Source of the DNA: Channallabes apus
Taxonomy: Eukaryota; Chordata; Actinopteri; Siluriformes; Clariidae
DNA: 64,000 nucleotides
Direction: 5' to 3'
Assembly: GCA_030522415.1 (NCBI GenBank)
Contig: CM060125.1
Coordinates: 28,594,667 to 28,658,666 of the forward strand
The notes under the pieces were generated by a model. The model was given only the letters and a program-made list of their open reading frames with translations. It was not told the origin of the DNA and did no database searches. A program made the translations under genes and the position numbers. Positions 46,685 through 57,240 of this stretch are shown in pieces. Within the stretch, counting starts at the first letter, position 1. Each line of letters opens with the position of its first letter.

Positions 46685-47954
46685 TACAGTATTTAAAAGG
46701 CTAGAATATTTTAAAAGGAGAGAGGGCCTTGGGGCCTCAAGTATTGGGCTTGGTTAAGAAAGGTGGCATGTGTATTTTACTTTTTTATAGTTCATGCACA
46801 CCACTAAGGTATTTTACTACTCACTAACCGAATTATCGCACGTCTCAGAAATCCTTCACGGTGTATCTGCCAATGCTTCATCTGAATTGGCAGTAAGATA
46901 ATGCATTTCTCAAGCCGTTTTTCTATGTAAATGAGCTACAGCAAAGCTTGAACACCAAGTTCTGGGATGGTAACATCATTAAGTTGGAAGGCAGGCTCAT
47001 CTAAAGATCCAAAAATGACTCAAAAGTGAATTTTGCATAGTAGGTGACCTTTTACGTTTATTCAATCTACTACATTAATATTTAAATAAGAGCAACTGAA
47101 TTATTGCAGCCTCGAGCTCTGTTAAGCTTAATTCTCTCTTAAAAAACAGGAAGTCTAATGGGAAAAGGAAGAAAGTCTGTTCATGTCTCTGTATCTGTGT
47201 CTCAGATGTACTGTATGTACACTCATAGATGCACGATTGCTTTTTATTGTTAATGTCTATATATTTATATTGACTTAGATCGCCCTAGACTCTCAAATCC
47301 ATGAGGGATTCATTCTTTGAGCCTTCACTTCTTTCAACAGACTATAATCATGTGGCGTGCGGACCACAGCCATCATCAATGAGGAGTCAAATTTCACCCT
47401 GCCAGGAGGTAAGACTGTTCTGTACCCGCTGTTACTGCCCATGGGATAGCACTGAGGAGGAGGAGGAGGAGGTCTTTAAATAAATGATTTCCTTATGGGA
47501 GTGCAGGGTCTGTTCGGTACAAAGTTTATCTTCAGGCATTAATCAATTGCATACGAGATGAAAAAGGAAGGAGTGTGAGCAGATTGCAGTTCAGAGATCG
47601 CTTGAGTTGAGTTCAGTTAGCAGCTTTCAGCCTTAGCTCAAATATTGCAACAGTCATGGTTTATGCTAGGGGCGAGTTTTACTACTATCACTTCAGTTCA
47701 TGTGCAGATTAATAAAAAATAAATCAATCCCACTAATTTATAATTTAATTTTTATATTTACTTAGACTTTTTTTTTTTTTTAATTCAGATGAAATTACAC
47801 ACTGGACCCAAAATGATCTTGTTAAATAGGCAATAGCTTTAGAGATTTATGAAAACAACACAAAGCCCACAGGGTAAACTAGACAAATATCTGTGTTTAT
47901 GATTTTAACAGCTTTTAAGTCCATAATGCTCTACTGGGTTCATGTCATCCCACT
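46685..47954. other. Intergenic, nothing recognised
   Basis: The stretch 46850-47030 is somewhat complex (CATCTGAATTGGCAGTAAG, ATGTAAATGAGCTACAGC). No gene was seen. Confidence 0.4.
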
Positions 47955-48243
47955 CAATTATCGTCTATACTGCTTCAGCCTGTATATAGGATTGCGAGGG
48001 GGTCCTCGAGCCTATCCCAGGAGACACAAGGCGGGGTACACCCTGCCTATTGCAGGGCACACACATGCACACACTCGCACACTCATTCACATGTTATGGG
48101 CAACTTGGGAACTCCAATTAGACTTATCTGCATGTCTTTGGACTGTGGAAAGACCAGCAAGCATGGGAAGAACATGAGGTGGGAATCAAACCTACACTAG
48201 ACCCTGGATGGGCAAGGCGACAGTGAGCCGCTGATGCCACCTG
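47955..48243 (-). mobile_element. ATGA-family SINE, minus strand
   Basis: In reverse it shows GATTCCCACCTCATGTTCTT, CAAAGACATGCAGATAAG, CTGCAATAGGCAGGGTGTAC and CTGGGATAGGCTCGAGG. The tRNA head (GTGGCATCAGCGGCTCACTG) is worn. Confidence 0.83.
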
Positions 48244-49124
48244 GGTTTATATCATATTTATGTTTAATACTCAACAATTCATTAAACACCAAAAATCCCT
48301 AACTGTCATCCATCCTGCTTTCACTTATTTTTCCTTGTGTACAGATGTTTTTCTGCTCACTGTGGTTGTAAAGAGTGACTATGAAAGTTATCATATCGCT
48401 CCTGTCAGTTTAAGTCAGTCTGGTTGTTCTCATAAGAGAAGTGTTTCCAATTAACGGACTGTGTCTTGCTGAAAGAGTTTCACAGAGGGATTTAGGATTT
48501 CTTTGAAATCTTGCCCATTTGGCGAGGTTATAACTGTAGCAGCTGCCGGTGTCAGTGTTCAATTTTTGCATGGTTCCTGAATATTCCAAAAACAGTAGTT
48601 TAACCAGAAACAAATCATTTCAATTTGAAGATATAGATACTGTATATAGCAAATGCACTAAAATAAAATGCACATTGCACCAATGATTTGATTTGGTAAT
48701 GTCCTATATCATCATACATGACCTTGAACTCTACCTTGTGTCAATCACAAGATTACAGTTTACAGGTGTTGGTTTTGGTACTTGGCACGGTTTCTTGTTT
48801 TGTGTGTTCTACACTAGTTTACATATGTTCCTTATTGCATAAGATAATTAAATAAGCCAGGTATGTTGGAAATCTATCAGTTGTACTGTAAGCAGTGGGG
48901 TCAAAAGTATTCACATTCATTACTTGAGTAGAAGTATAGATACTAGGGTTTAAAAAGACTTCATTAGAAGTTGCAGTATCAACTCAACAATTTACTTAAG
49001 TAAAAGTACAGGTTTCAAAACTACTTAAAGTATAAAAGTAAAAGTAACGTGAGGGGGAAAAGCATTAAGGATAAAAGCTTAGGCTGTGCCACGGGCCTAT
49101 ATACTGCACTAACACCTCATAGGC

Positions 49125-49200
49125 AAGGGAAGTTTATTTGTATAGCACATTTCATACACAATGGTAATTCAAAGTGCTTTATGTAGAAGAAAAGAAAATA
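49125..49200 (-). repeat. Retroposon 3' tail inside the hAT element
   Basis: AAGTTTATTTGTATAGCACA, then TTTCATACACAATGG and TTCAAAGTGCTTTATGTAG: in reverse, a common 3' end of teleost retroposons. Confidence 0.6.
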
Positions 49201-50050
49201 ATCAGTAAATGAAATAAAAGATAATAGCAAAACTTTTAAACGAAAACTTTAAAATTAAATAAAAAAAACAGTTTGCAATAAAACTATTAACTAATTTAAA
49301 TTAATTAAAACAATTTAAAATAAAAATTAAACAGTTTAAGATACTAGAAAAACATAAAATAATGCAGTCGGTTCGGACGTAGCACAGTGCTCATTGAATT
49401 TAAAAAAATAAGAAGAAAAATGTGTTGGTTTTTTGTTGCATTTTTTAACGGCCATAGTGATTTGGAATACTGTACATGGCAATTGAAAAATAATGCATTT
49501 TAGTACAATGCAAATACATTAAAGAATCATATATGTGTACTACTGAGCATTAACATGTTTTATGGAGAAGAAGATATGATAACTAGTTGCCTATAAGTAT
49601 TTTAATGGTGAAAAAAGTGAAACTTCAGAGGCATGTCATCAGTAACCTTTATTGGAATGTAAATGTACATCCAAGCTTAGCTGCAGGAATCTGTGAGGGC
49701 AACATATGAGAAAATTAGTGACTCAGGGCAGGCTTAGTAACAATTACCCTTGTATGGTTGTCTACAATAAACATTAGTGCTGTCAGAATGAAGGATTAAT
49801 CCAAGTGATTAATAAAAAAACAAACTATATATATAGTGGTGTGAAAAACTATTTGCCCCCTCCTGATTTCTTATTCTTTTGCATGTTTGTCACACAAAAT
49901 GTTTCTGCTCATCAAACACATTTAATTATTAGTCAAAGATAACACAAGTAAACACAAAATGCAGTTTTTAAATGAGGGGTTTTATTATTTAGGGAGAAAA
50001 AAAATCCAAACCTACATGGCCCTGTGTGAAAAAGTAATTGCCCCCTGAAC

Positions 50051-51073
50051 CTAATAACTGGTTGGGCCACCCTTAGCAGCAATAACTGCAATCAAGCGTT
50101 TGCAATAACTTGCAACGAGTCTTTTACAGCGCTCTGGAGGAATTTTGGCCCACTCATCTTTGCAGAATTGTTGTAATTCAGCTTTATTTGAGGGTTTTCT
50201 AGCATGAACCGCCTTTTTAAGGTCATGCCACAACATCTCAATAGGATTCAGGTCAGGACTTTGACTAGGCCACTCCAAAGTCTTCATTTTGTTTTTCTTC
50301 AGCCATTCAGAGGTGGATTTGCTGGTGTGTTTTGGGTCATTGTCCTGCTGCAGCACCCAAGATCACTTCAGCTTGAGTTGACAAACAGATGGCCGGACAT
50401 TCTCCTTCAGGATTTTTTGGTAGACAGTAGAATTCATGGTTCCATCTATCACAGCAAGCCTTCCAGGTCCTGAAGCAGCAAAACAACCCCAGACCATCAC
50501 ACTACCACCACCATATTTTACTGTTGGTATGATGTTCTTTTTCTGAAATGCTGTGTTACTTTTACGCCAGATGTAACGGGACACGCACCTTCCAAAAAGT
50601 TAAATTTTTGTCTCGTCGGTCCACAAGGTATTTTCCCAAAAGTCTTGGCAATCATTGAGATGTTTTTTAGCAAAATTGAGACGAGCCTTAATGTTCTTTT
50701 TGCTTAAAAGTGGTTTGCGCCTTGAAAATCTGCCATGCAGGCCGTTTTTGCCCAGTCTCTTTCTTATGGTGGAGTCGTGAACACTGACCTTAATTGAGGC
50801 AAGTGAGGCCTGCAGTTCTTTAGATGTTGTCCTGGGGTCTTTTGTGGCCTCTCGGATGAGTCGTCTCTGAGCTCTTGGGGTAATTTTGGTCGGCCGGCCA
50901 CTCCTGGGAAGGTTCACCACTGTTCCATGTTTTTGCCATTTGTGGATAATGGCTCTCACTGTGGTTCGCTGGAGTCCCAAAGCTTTAGAAATGGCTTTAT
51001 AACCTTTACCAGACTGATAGATCTCAATTACTTTTGTTCTCATTTGTTCCTGAATTTCTTTGGATCTTGGCAT
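50051..51073 (-). pseudogene. Tc1 transposase, copy 1 (two nonsense codons)
   Basis: A cut-and-paste transposase of the Tc1 group, about 340 codons. It starts MPRSKEIQEQMRTKVIEIYQ. A paired helix-turn-helix region with the hook GRPTK covers residues about 1-110, and the DDE domain follows: WTDE, then [11 protein letters not shown] and [11 protein letters not shown] with the D34E spacing. It is inactivated by two in-frame stops: TAA near 50597 right after DETKI, and TGA near 50359 between QLKLK and SWVLQQD. The second is what a CpG-to-TpA change of the CGA codon seen in copy 2 would give. Otherwise the frame is continuous. Confidence 0.93.
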
Positions 51074-52602
51074 GATGTCTAGCTTTTGAGGTGCTTTTGG
51101 TCTACTTCTCTGTGTCAGGTAGCTCCTATTTAAGTGATTTCTTGATTGAAACAGGTGAGGCAGTAATCAGGCCTGGGGGTGACTACAGAAACTGAACTCA
51201 GGTGTGATAAACCACAGTTAAGTTATTTTTTAACAAGGGGGGCAATTACTTTTTCACACAGGGCCATGTAGATTTGGAGTTTTTTTTCCTCCCTTAATAA
51301 CGTAAACCTTCATTTAAAAATTGCATTTTGTGTTCAATTATGTTATCTTTGACTAATAGTTAACGGTTTTTGATGAGCAGAAACATTTAAGTGTGCACTC
51401 TAAAAAATGCTGGGTTGTTTTTTCTACCCAAACGCTGGGTTGCCGCTGTTGGGACATTTTTCTGGGTTATTTTCAGAGAGTTGGGTAGTTTTTGTGTAAC
51501 CCAGCTGCTGGGTTAAAGTTTGCTTGGCCCCGCCCCCAAAGTTCACAGGTGGATTCAGCAGCTGTCACTCAGCTTCGTGTCTCTTGAGCTCCCACACCGC
51601 TGATGACGGTTCATCCTCCTCGAACATTTAAGGGGAAATGGAGTTAAATACAAGGTCTGTATACACATGTTCATTCACTCACCTAATTCACATATGACTG
51701 AAAAATTATTACTATATGTATATAATAAATATAAATATAAAATTATTACTATATGTATATAATAAATATAACATTTATTACTGCTCCCGTGTTAAGGTTA
51801 CACACAAACTTTCCGGCTGGTCTGAGGTACTGGATGATAATTTAGCTGAGAATAGCTGCTAGCCATAAACCCCACCTGTGTATGAAAGAAACGGCTAAGA
51901 TGTCTGAGCTTTTTAGCTTTCTCTGTAGAATGTTTACAGGGTTACGAAGATGGTGAAGTGATGAATGAACGCTAAACTGTTAACTGTAGTGCTAGCATGA
52001 CGGAGGCATTTAGTTAGTTTGCTAGCATTAGCAACCACTAACCCTCCCGTTTTTCACCAGCTAGTAATTTACTCTGCGGTCAAATTTCTCCTGCGTTTCT
52101 CCCGAGTTATAACAATATTTTACACCTTTCCCCCTTTGGCAAGTATGCAAATGTATCACCAGTAATAGCATGTAAGCTAACCAGGTAGCCCTCTTTAACC
52201 AAAGTTAAATTAACTATCAGTCAGCGCGCCAACTACAGGAAAAAGTACCACAGCGGTACAGATAACTACTAGATGGAAGTATTAATATTTTGGTGATTGT
52301 AATGTACCAGTATGACACCAACTATGACATTTTTTCGGTAATTAGCTTAAAATCAATGCAGACCACAATATCAACTAGTCTGACATAAAGAGCTGTATCC
52401 TAAAAGCCATGCTTATTTTGCTGTTTTATTTTTGGTAGTAGCTGTCTCCATGTTTTTGTTTCTGGTTACCTATATCCTATCTTAATGGGCAGCTTTGTAA
52501 TTTTTTAGTATCAGTCGTATTTCACACGAAATTGATAGTCTTATTCAGTTTAATCTTTGATATTCAACAAAATTTTAACTTTTTCATTTCTTTCTTTCTA
52601 AG

Positions 52603-52704
52603 GTTGGCACCAACATGGTGGAATACCTCCAGCAGGCTGAAGTGTCGAGGCCGTACCCCTACATCCTGACGTTGGGAGATAATGACCAGCGCTGCTCTCA
52701 GTAA
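52603..52704 (+). CDS. Putative captured terminal exon within the CACTA-like element
   Basis: A pyrimidine tract and acceptor (TTTCATTTCTTTCTTTCTAAG) precede an open stretch reading VGTNMVEYLQQAEVSRPYPY, then ILTLGDNDQRCSQ and TAA. AATAAA follows at 52912-52917. The layout resembles the last exon of a spliced gene carried by the transposon. The sequence recalls uncharacterised fish proteins with a PYPYxLTLG motif, but I cannot name a family. If real it must be spliced from exons not present here. Dinucleotide and codon character are normal coding, unlike the AT-rich surroundings. Confidence 0.45.
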   Translation, partial: VGTNMVEYLQQAEVSRPYPYILTLGDNDQRCSQ

Positions 52705-52988
52705 TGTTGTAATGTTGCTATGAAGTAGCGAGGCCTACCTGAAAAGTCATAAACAGTGTTTGTATGTTAAAATGAGACCAGGGCTGGATAGTTTTGATCC
52801 TGCTCTGTAGAAGTTGCTTCAGCCTATTTGTTCAATTTCTCCATTCTGCCCTTGTCAGTAATAGTATAGTAATGATGTCACTGTTGATTATCTGTTCTTG
52901 TGCTTTTGAAAAATAAATGTTTTTTCTAAGAACATTTAATAGGATGTTGTTTATTGCATACATGTATGTTTTTTGTAATAGACCAGTA

Positions 52989-54424
52989 CAGTGGTGTGAA
53001 AAACTATTTGCCCCCTTCCTGATTTCTTATTCTTTTGCATGTTTGTCACACTTAAATGTTTCTGCTCATCAAAAACCGTTAACTATTAGTCAAAGATAAC
53101 ATAATTGAACACAAAATGCAGTTTTTAAATGAAGGTTTACGTTCATTACGAAGTAGACCAAAAGCACCTCAAAAGCTAGACATCATGCCAAGATCCAAAG
53201 AAATTCAGGAACAAATGAGAACAAAAGTAATTGAGATCTATCAGTCTGGTAAAGGTTATAAAGCCATTTCTAAAGCTTTGGGACTCCAGCGAACCACAGT
53301 GAGAGCCATTATCCACAAATGGCAAAAACATGGAACAGTGGTGAACCTTCCCAGGAGTGGCCGGCCGACCAAAATTACCCCAAGAGCGCAGAGACAACTC
53401 ATCCGAGAGGACACAAAAGACCCCAGGACAACATCTAAAGAACTGCAGGCCTCACTTGCCTCAATTAAGGTCAGTGTTCACGACTCCACCATAAGAAAGA
53501 GACTGGGCAAAAACGGCCTGCATGGCAGATTTCCAAGGCGCAAACCACTTTTAAGCAAAAAGAACATTAAGGCTCGTCTCAATTTTGCTAAAAAACATCT
53601 CAATGATTGCCAAGACTTTTGGGAAAATACCTTGTGGACCGACAAGACAAAAGTTGAACATTTTTAAGGTGCGTGTCCCGTTACATCTGGCGTAAAAGTA
53701 ACACAGCATTTCAGAAAAAGAACATCATACCAACAGTAAAATATGGTGGTGGTAGTGTGATGGTCTGGGGTTGTTTTGCTGCTTCAGGACCTGGAAGGCT
53801 TGCTGTGATAGATGGAACCATGAATTCTACTGTTTACCAAAAAATCCTGAAGGAGAATGTCCGGCCATCTGTTCGTCAACTCAAGCTGAAGCGATCTTGG
53901 GTGCTGCAACAGGACAATGACCCAAAACACACCAGCAAATCCACCTCTGAATGGCTGAAGAAAAACAAAATGAAGACTTTGGAGTGGCCTAGTCAAAGTC
54001 CTGACATGAATCCTATTGAGATGTTGTGGCATGACCTTAAAAAGGCGGTTCATGCTAGAAAACCCTCAAATAAAGCTGAATTACAACAATTCTGCAAAGA
54101 TGAGTGGGCCAAAATTCCTCCAGAGCGCTGTAAAAGACTCGTTGCAAGTTATTGCAAATGCTTGATTGCAGTTATTGCTGCTAAGGGTGACCCAACCAGT
54201 TATTAGGTTCAGGGGGCAATTACTTTTTCACACAGGGCCATGTAGGTTTGGATTTTTTTTCTCCCTAAATAATAAAACCCCTCATTTAAAAACTGCATTT
54301 TGTGTTTACTTGTGTTATCTTTGACTAATAGTTAAATGTGTTTGATGATCAGAAACATTTTGTGTGACAAACATGCAAAAGAATAAGAAATCAGGAGGGG
54401 GGCAAATAGTTTTTCACACCACTG
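52989..54424 (+). mobile_element. Tc1 element copy 2, nested in the CACTA-like element
   Basis: The termini CAGTGGTGTGAAAAACTATT and AGTTTTTCACACCACTG are flanked by TA (52987-52988 and 54425-54426). At 1436 bp it is shorter than copy 1 because about 200 bp of 5' leader is missing at the GTTTACGTT|...GAAGTAGACC junction (about 53135-53150). It is the opposite orientation to copy 1. Confidence 0.95.
53185..54206 (+). pseudogene. Tc1 transposase, copy 2 (single frameshift)
   Basis: The start is the ATG at 53185 (MPRSKEIQEQ), as in the other copies; the longer frame from 53116 is 5' leader. The N-terminal DNA-binding half is intact. The first catalytic box reads WTDKTK with its Asp kept but the next Glu changed to Lys. 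One missing base near 53660-53667 puts a TAA directly after KVEHF. The second half, 53673-54206, is then fully open in another frame and retains [11 protein letters not shown] and SPDMNPIEMLW. It is therefore one indel away from a full-length frame and is the youngest-looking transposase in the window. Confidence 0.93.
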
Positions 54425-54837
54425 TATATCAAAGTAATTTAACTGTTTAATAGACATGGGTGTTTTTTTTTGTTTTTTTTTAACAGATTCACTGTAAAAC
54501 ATGAAAATAATAATAACCTATTTGTGAGGTAGAATTAACCCAATTCTACCTCACAAATAGACCAATTTATGGTAGAATTAACCCAGCATTATAGTTAAAT
54601 ATGACCTAGCATTTGGATTGAATATTTAACCCATCTTGTTGGGTTAAACAAATAACCCATCTTGCTGGGTTAAATTAACCCAGCATTTAGTTAGTCCTAT
54701 ACAGTATTTACCCAGCAGCTGGGTTAAAAACAACCCAGATTGGGTTGTTTTTAACCCAGCATTTTTTAGGGTGTGACAAACATGCAAAAGAATAAGAAAT
54801 CAGGGAGGGGGCAAATAGTTTTTCACACCACTGTATA

Positions 54838-54872
54838 TGTGTGTGTGTGTGTGTGTGCATACAGTATATACA

Positions 54873-54938
<66 letters not shown>
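54838..54938. repeat. (TG)n-(TA)n compound microsatellite
   Basis: About 9 TG units, then about 33 TA units, adjoining the right end of Tc1 copy 1. Confidence 0.95.
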
Positions 54939-54940
<2 letters not shown>

Positions 54941-55608
54941 TGTAACCTTCCTCGCTGGCGCTTGGTTGTGACATTTCGCTCGAATCTTGAGTCTCTATCA
55001 CGGACAGCTTCGTCTACTTATCACAACCTTATCAACCGAAAATGCTAATTTATTCAAATGTCCTTGCTAGAGTGTGTGACGTGACGTCATGTGCAGGTGC
55101 GATGGATCGCGTACCAAACCAACATGGTGTCGGAATGGTATGTTTATACTTCTCATCCGTAACGTCCTTCGGTATTGAAGAAAATAAAGATCACATAGAC
55201 AAAGGGAGTTGTTAGCGAATGTGCCGTTTACTTTTTTGTTCTCTCATGCGCATGCCCAGTGACAGATTACACACGCTTACTGTAGTTACCAGTCCGGATA
55301 CTGAACAGAAAACTTGGAACAGAACTACATGCAAACATTACATCATCCAACCACAATCAAATTCGCTCCATACGGACGGCATGATTTATCCGGATGTTTT
55401 TGTTTTTGTTTGTTTTTGTTTTTTAATGACATGCTGATATAAAATAGGAGTAACGAGGCTATTTTTAAAAGGTAAGGAGTAGAAAGTGTAGAAAATGTAG
55501 GGAGCAGAAGTAAAAAGTCGGCTGAAAAATAATTACTCCAGTAAAGTATAGATACCCAAAATTTCTACTTAAGTAAAGTAACGAAGTCTTTGTACCTCTG
55601 ACTGTAAG

Positions 55609-57240
55609 TGATGTAATAGACAACAAGGCTGATGTATTTGTCAGTGTTTTGGTTGTTGTTTTTGCTGTGGAATGTGGAGGTAAGGCATTTGCTTAAATAT
55701 CCATAATGACACAATTTACATAGTAATAATTACTGAATTAGTGCTAACTGTACTTTACATACTACAACAACAATAATAAGAAGAAGAATAAAATTATGCA
55801 ATACTTATTTGTGGCATGACAATTCTAAATATAAAATATAAAACTACTGTGTATGACTGGTTCAGATATAATGAAATGTTTTTATCTTGTTGTTTGTATT
55901 TTAATAGATTTTGGTTGTTTCACACCAAAATAAATAAAAAATTAACAATTTTATCATGCTTGTTTATATGCATGGATCCATGAATGGTTTGGTCTTAATC
56001 CAGGTCTCCATGCACACGTCCATGGGCCCCTAGTGCTGAGAGGGGTAGACCAATTTGTCTTTGGATACAGGGGTGAGGAGGTCATACTGAACTGATCTGT
56101 AGATGTGCAAGTATCAGCCAGTGACCAAGTGACCTGGAAAATGACAGTTCGAGACCAAGACTTCCTTGTTCTACTTTATGAAAATAATGAGAGTTACAGA
56201 GGAAGCGTTAAACTCTTTCATTCAGAAATCTCCAAAGGGAACTTGTCGCTATACTGTAGCTGATGAATGTACATATGAAAGATAAAAGGGGAATATACAT
56301 CTGAATGGAAAAATGTCTAGTTAAACAAGTAGGTTTTTATTTTGGATAAGAAGTAAAACACCTACACTGCACTTCCAGTGGAATAGTGTTCTCTGGTAAT
56401 ATATAGAGAATATAAGAAAACCATGTTCTACCTGCTGAGCCTCAGCTTTAACACTAAGCCCGTCTGAGTTTAATGCACTGCTCAGGACTACTTGAGGAGA
56501 TCAGTAACACAACAGACTAAAACCATTCAGAACTTGAAATTGGACAAGCAGGACTCCTCAGGATTTGGAGAGGAACTTCAATAAACCTGCGTTGATGTGT
56601 TCTGAAGATTTTTCCCAGATGAAGCTTTAAGGAGAGCAAATGCAGGGCAGGTAGTGAGGAATACATCACTACTGTACTGTACCTCTCAAACTAGCAGATT
56701 AGTTTATTAGCCAGAGGAATTGCAAATGTCCTATTTCGTATATTCCAATACATTCAGTTGGTCACCAGATGCTATGCATTTTTGGGCATTTAAATATTTT
56801 AATTTCTATTGGGGTGTAACAAAACTGCACACCTTTCTGTATAGTGAATTCATGGAGAAATTCAAATAGGAAAAAGTCAGTATACTGGTTAAGCATACTT
56901 TACATGAATGAGGTTTTCATGGATTCCTGCCAAAGGTGCGGTTTCAGCATCAGCCTACCTTGTTGGTTGCATGTGCTCAAATGTCGAGACAATTAACACG
57001 ATGTCACACTAATAACAATAATACCACCAAAAACAGCCCCCTTTGCCATGACATTCTAATGTGGTGTGGTGTAAGGAATGAAGAAGAAGCCTATTCTTAG
57101 CAATAGCTCCAGGATAACCAATTAGCACAGAGAGAAAAAAAAACCTCCCTTTCGTAGAGATTTCTACACTGTACCTTTAATCTGACAAAATAAAAACCCT
57201 TTATCCACCTGAATCCAGTATCCGTGACACTACAGTATGT
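55609..57240. other. Intergenic, nothing recognised
   Basis: Moderately AT-rich with no convincing frame. The stretch 56000-56250 has short non-AT-rich sequence that may be a very old retroelement. Confidence 0.4.

Larger units (their letters stand above)
51396..54773. mobile_element. CACTA-like non-autonomous element inside Tc1 copy 1
   Basis: The ends are inverted: CACTCTAAAAAATGCTGGGT at the left and ACCCAGCATTTTTTAGGGTG at the right. The Tc1 sequence is interrupted at AAGTG|TG, and TG is repeated on the far side (51394-51395 and 54774-54775), giving a 2-bp duplication. CAC...GTG ends with a 2-3 bp duplication fit the EnSpm/CACTA superfamily, but the assignment is tentative. Without the nested Tc1 copy the element is about 1.9 kb. 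Subterminal AACCCAGC/GCTGGGTT palindromes recur at both ends. Confidence 0.8.
49834..54833 (-). mobile_element. Tc1 element copy 1, split by a CACTA-like insertion
   Basis: The left terminus TAGTGGTGTGAAAAACTATT and the right terminus AGTTTTTCACACCACTG (ending 54833) are inverted, with TA on each side. The body 49834-51395 resumes at 54774, so the uninterrupted element is about 1.6 kb. Inner direct-repeat blocks (CATGGCCCTGTGTGAAAAAG) occur at both ends, the IR/DR layout of Sleeping Beauty-like Tc1 elements. Confidence 0.95.
48893..55600 (-). mobile_element. 6.7-kb hAT-type element hosting a transposon nest
   Basis: The left end CAGTGGGGTCAAAAGTATTC and the right end AACGAAGTCTTTGTACCTCTG match the two ends of the 17520-18027 element in reverse order. 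A perfect 8-bp duplication ACTGTAAG flanks it (48885-48892 and 55601-55608). Without the nested Tc1 (49834-54833) it is about 1.7 kb: a left arm with a retroposon tail (49125-49190) and a right arm with the CATGCGCATGCCCAGTGAC region. No hAT transposase was recognised. Confidence 0.9.

Noticed and set aside
50204..50473. Antisense frames within the Tc1 transposases (also at 53176-53397 and 53784-54053)
   Set aside because: Mirror frames of the transposase ORF on the opposite strand.
54518..54560. let-7-like microRNA hairpin (contains TGAGGTAG)
   Set aside because: The stem is only 19 bp with a 5-nt loop, too short for a Drosha substrate, and the similarity is limited to the seed. It lies in a transposon end.
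54708..55048. Open frames across the (TA)n repeat
   Set aside because: Poly Ile-Tyr translations of the microsatellite. The same applies to 8776-9039, 61228-61437 and 63689-63880.
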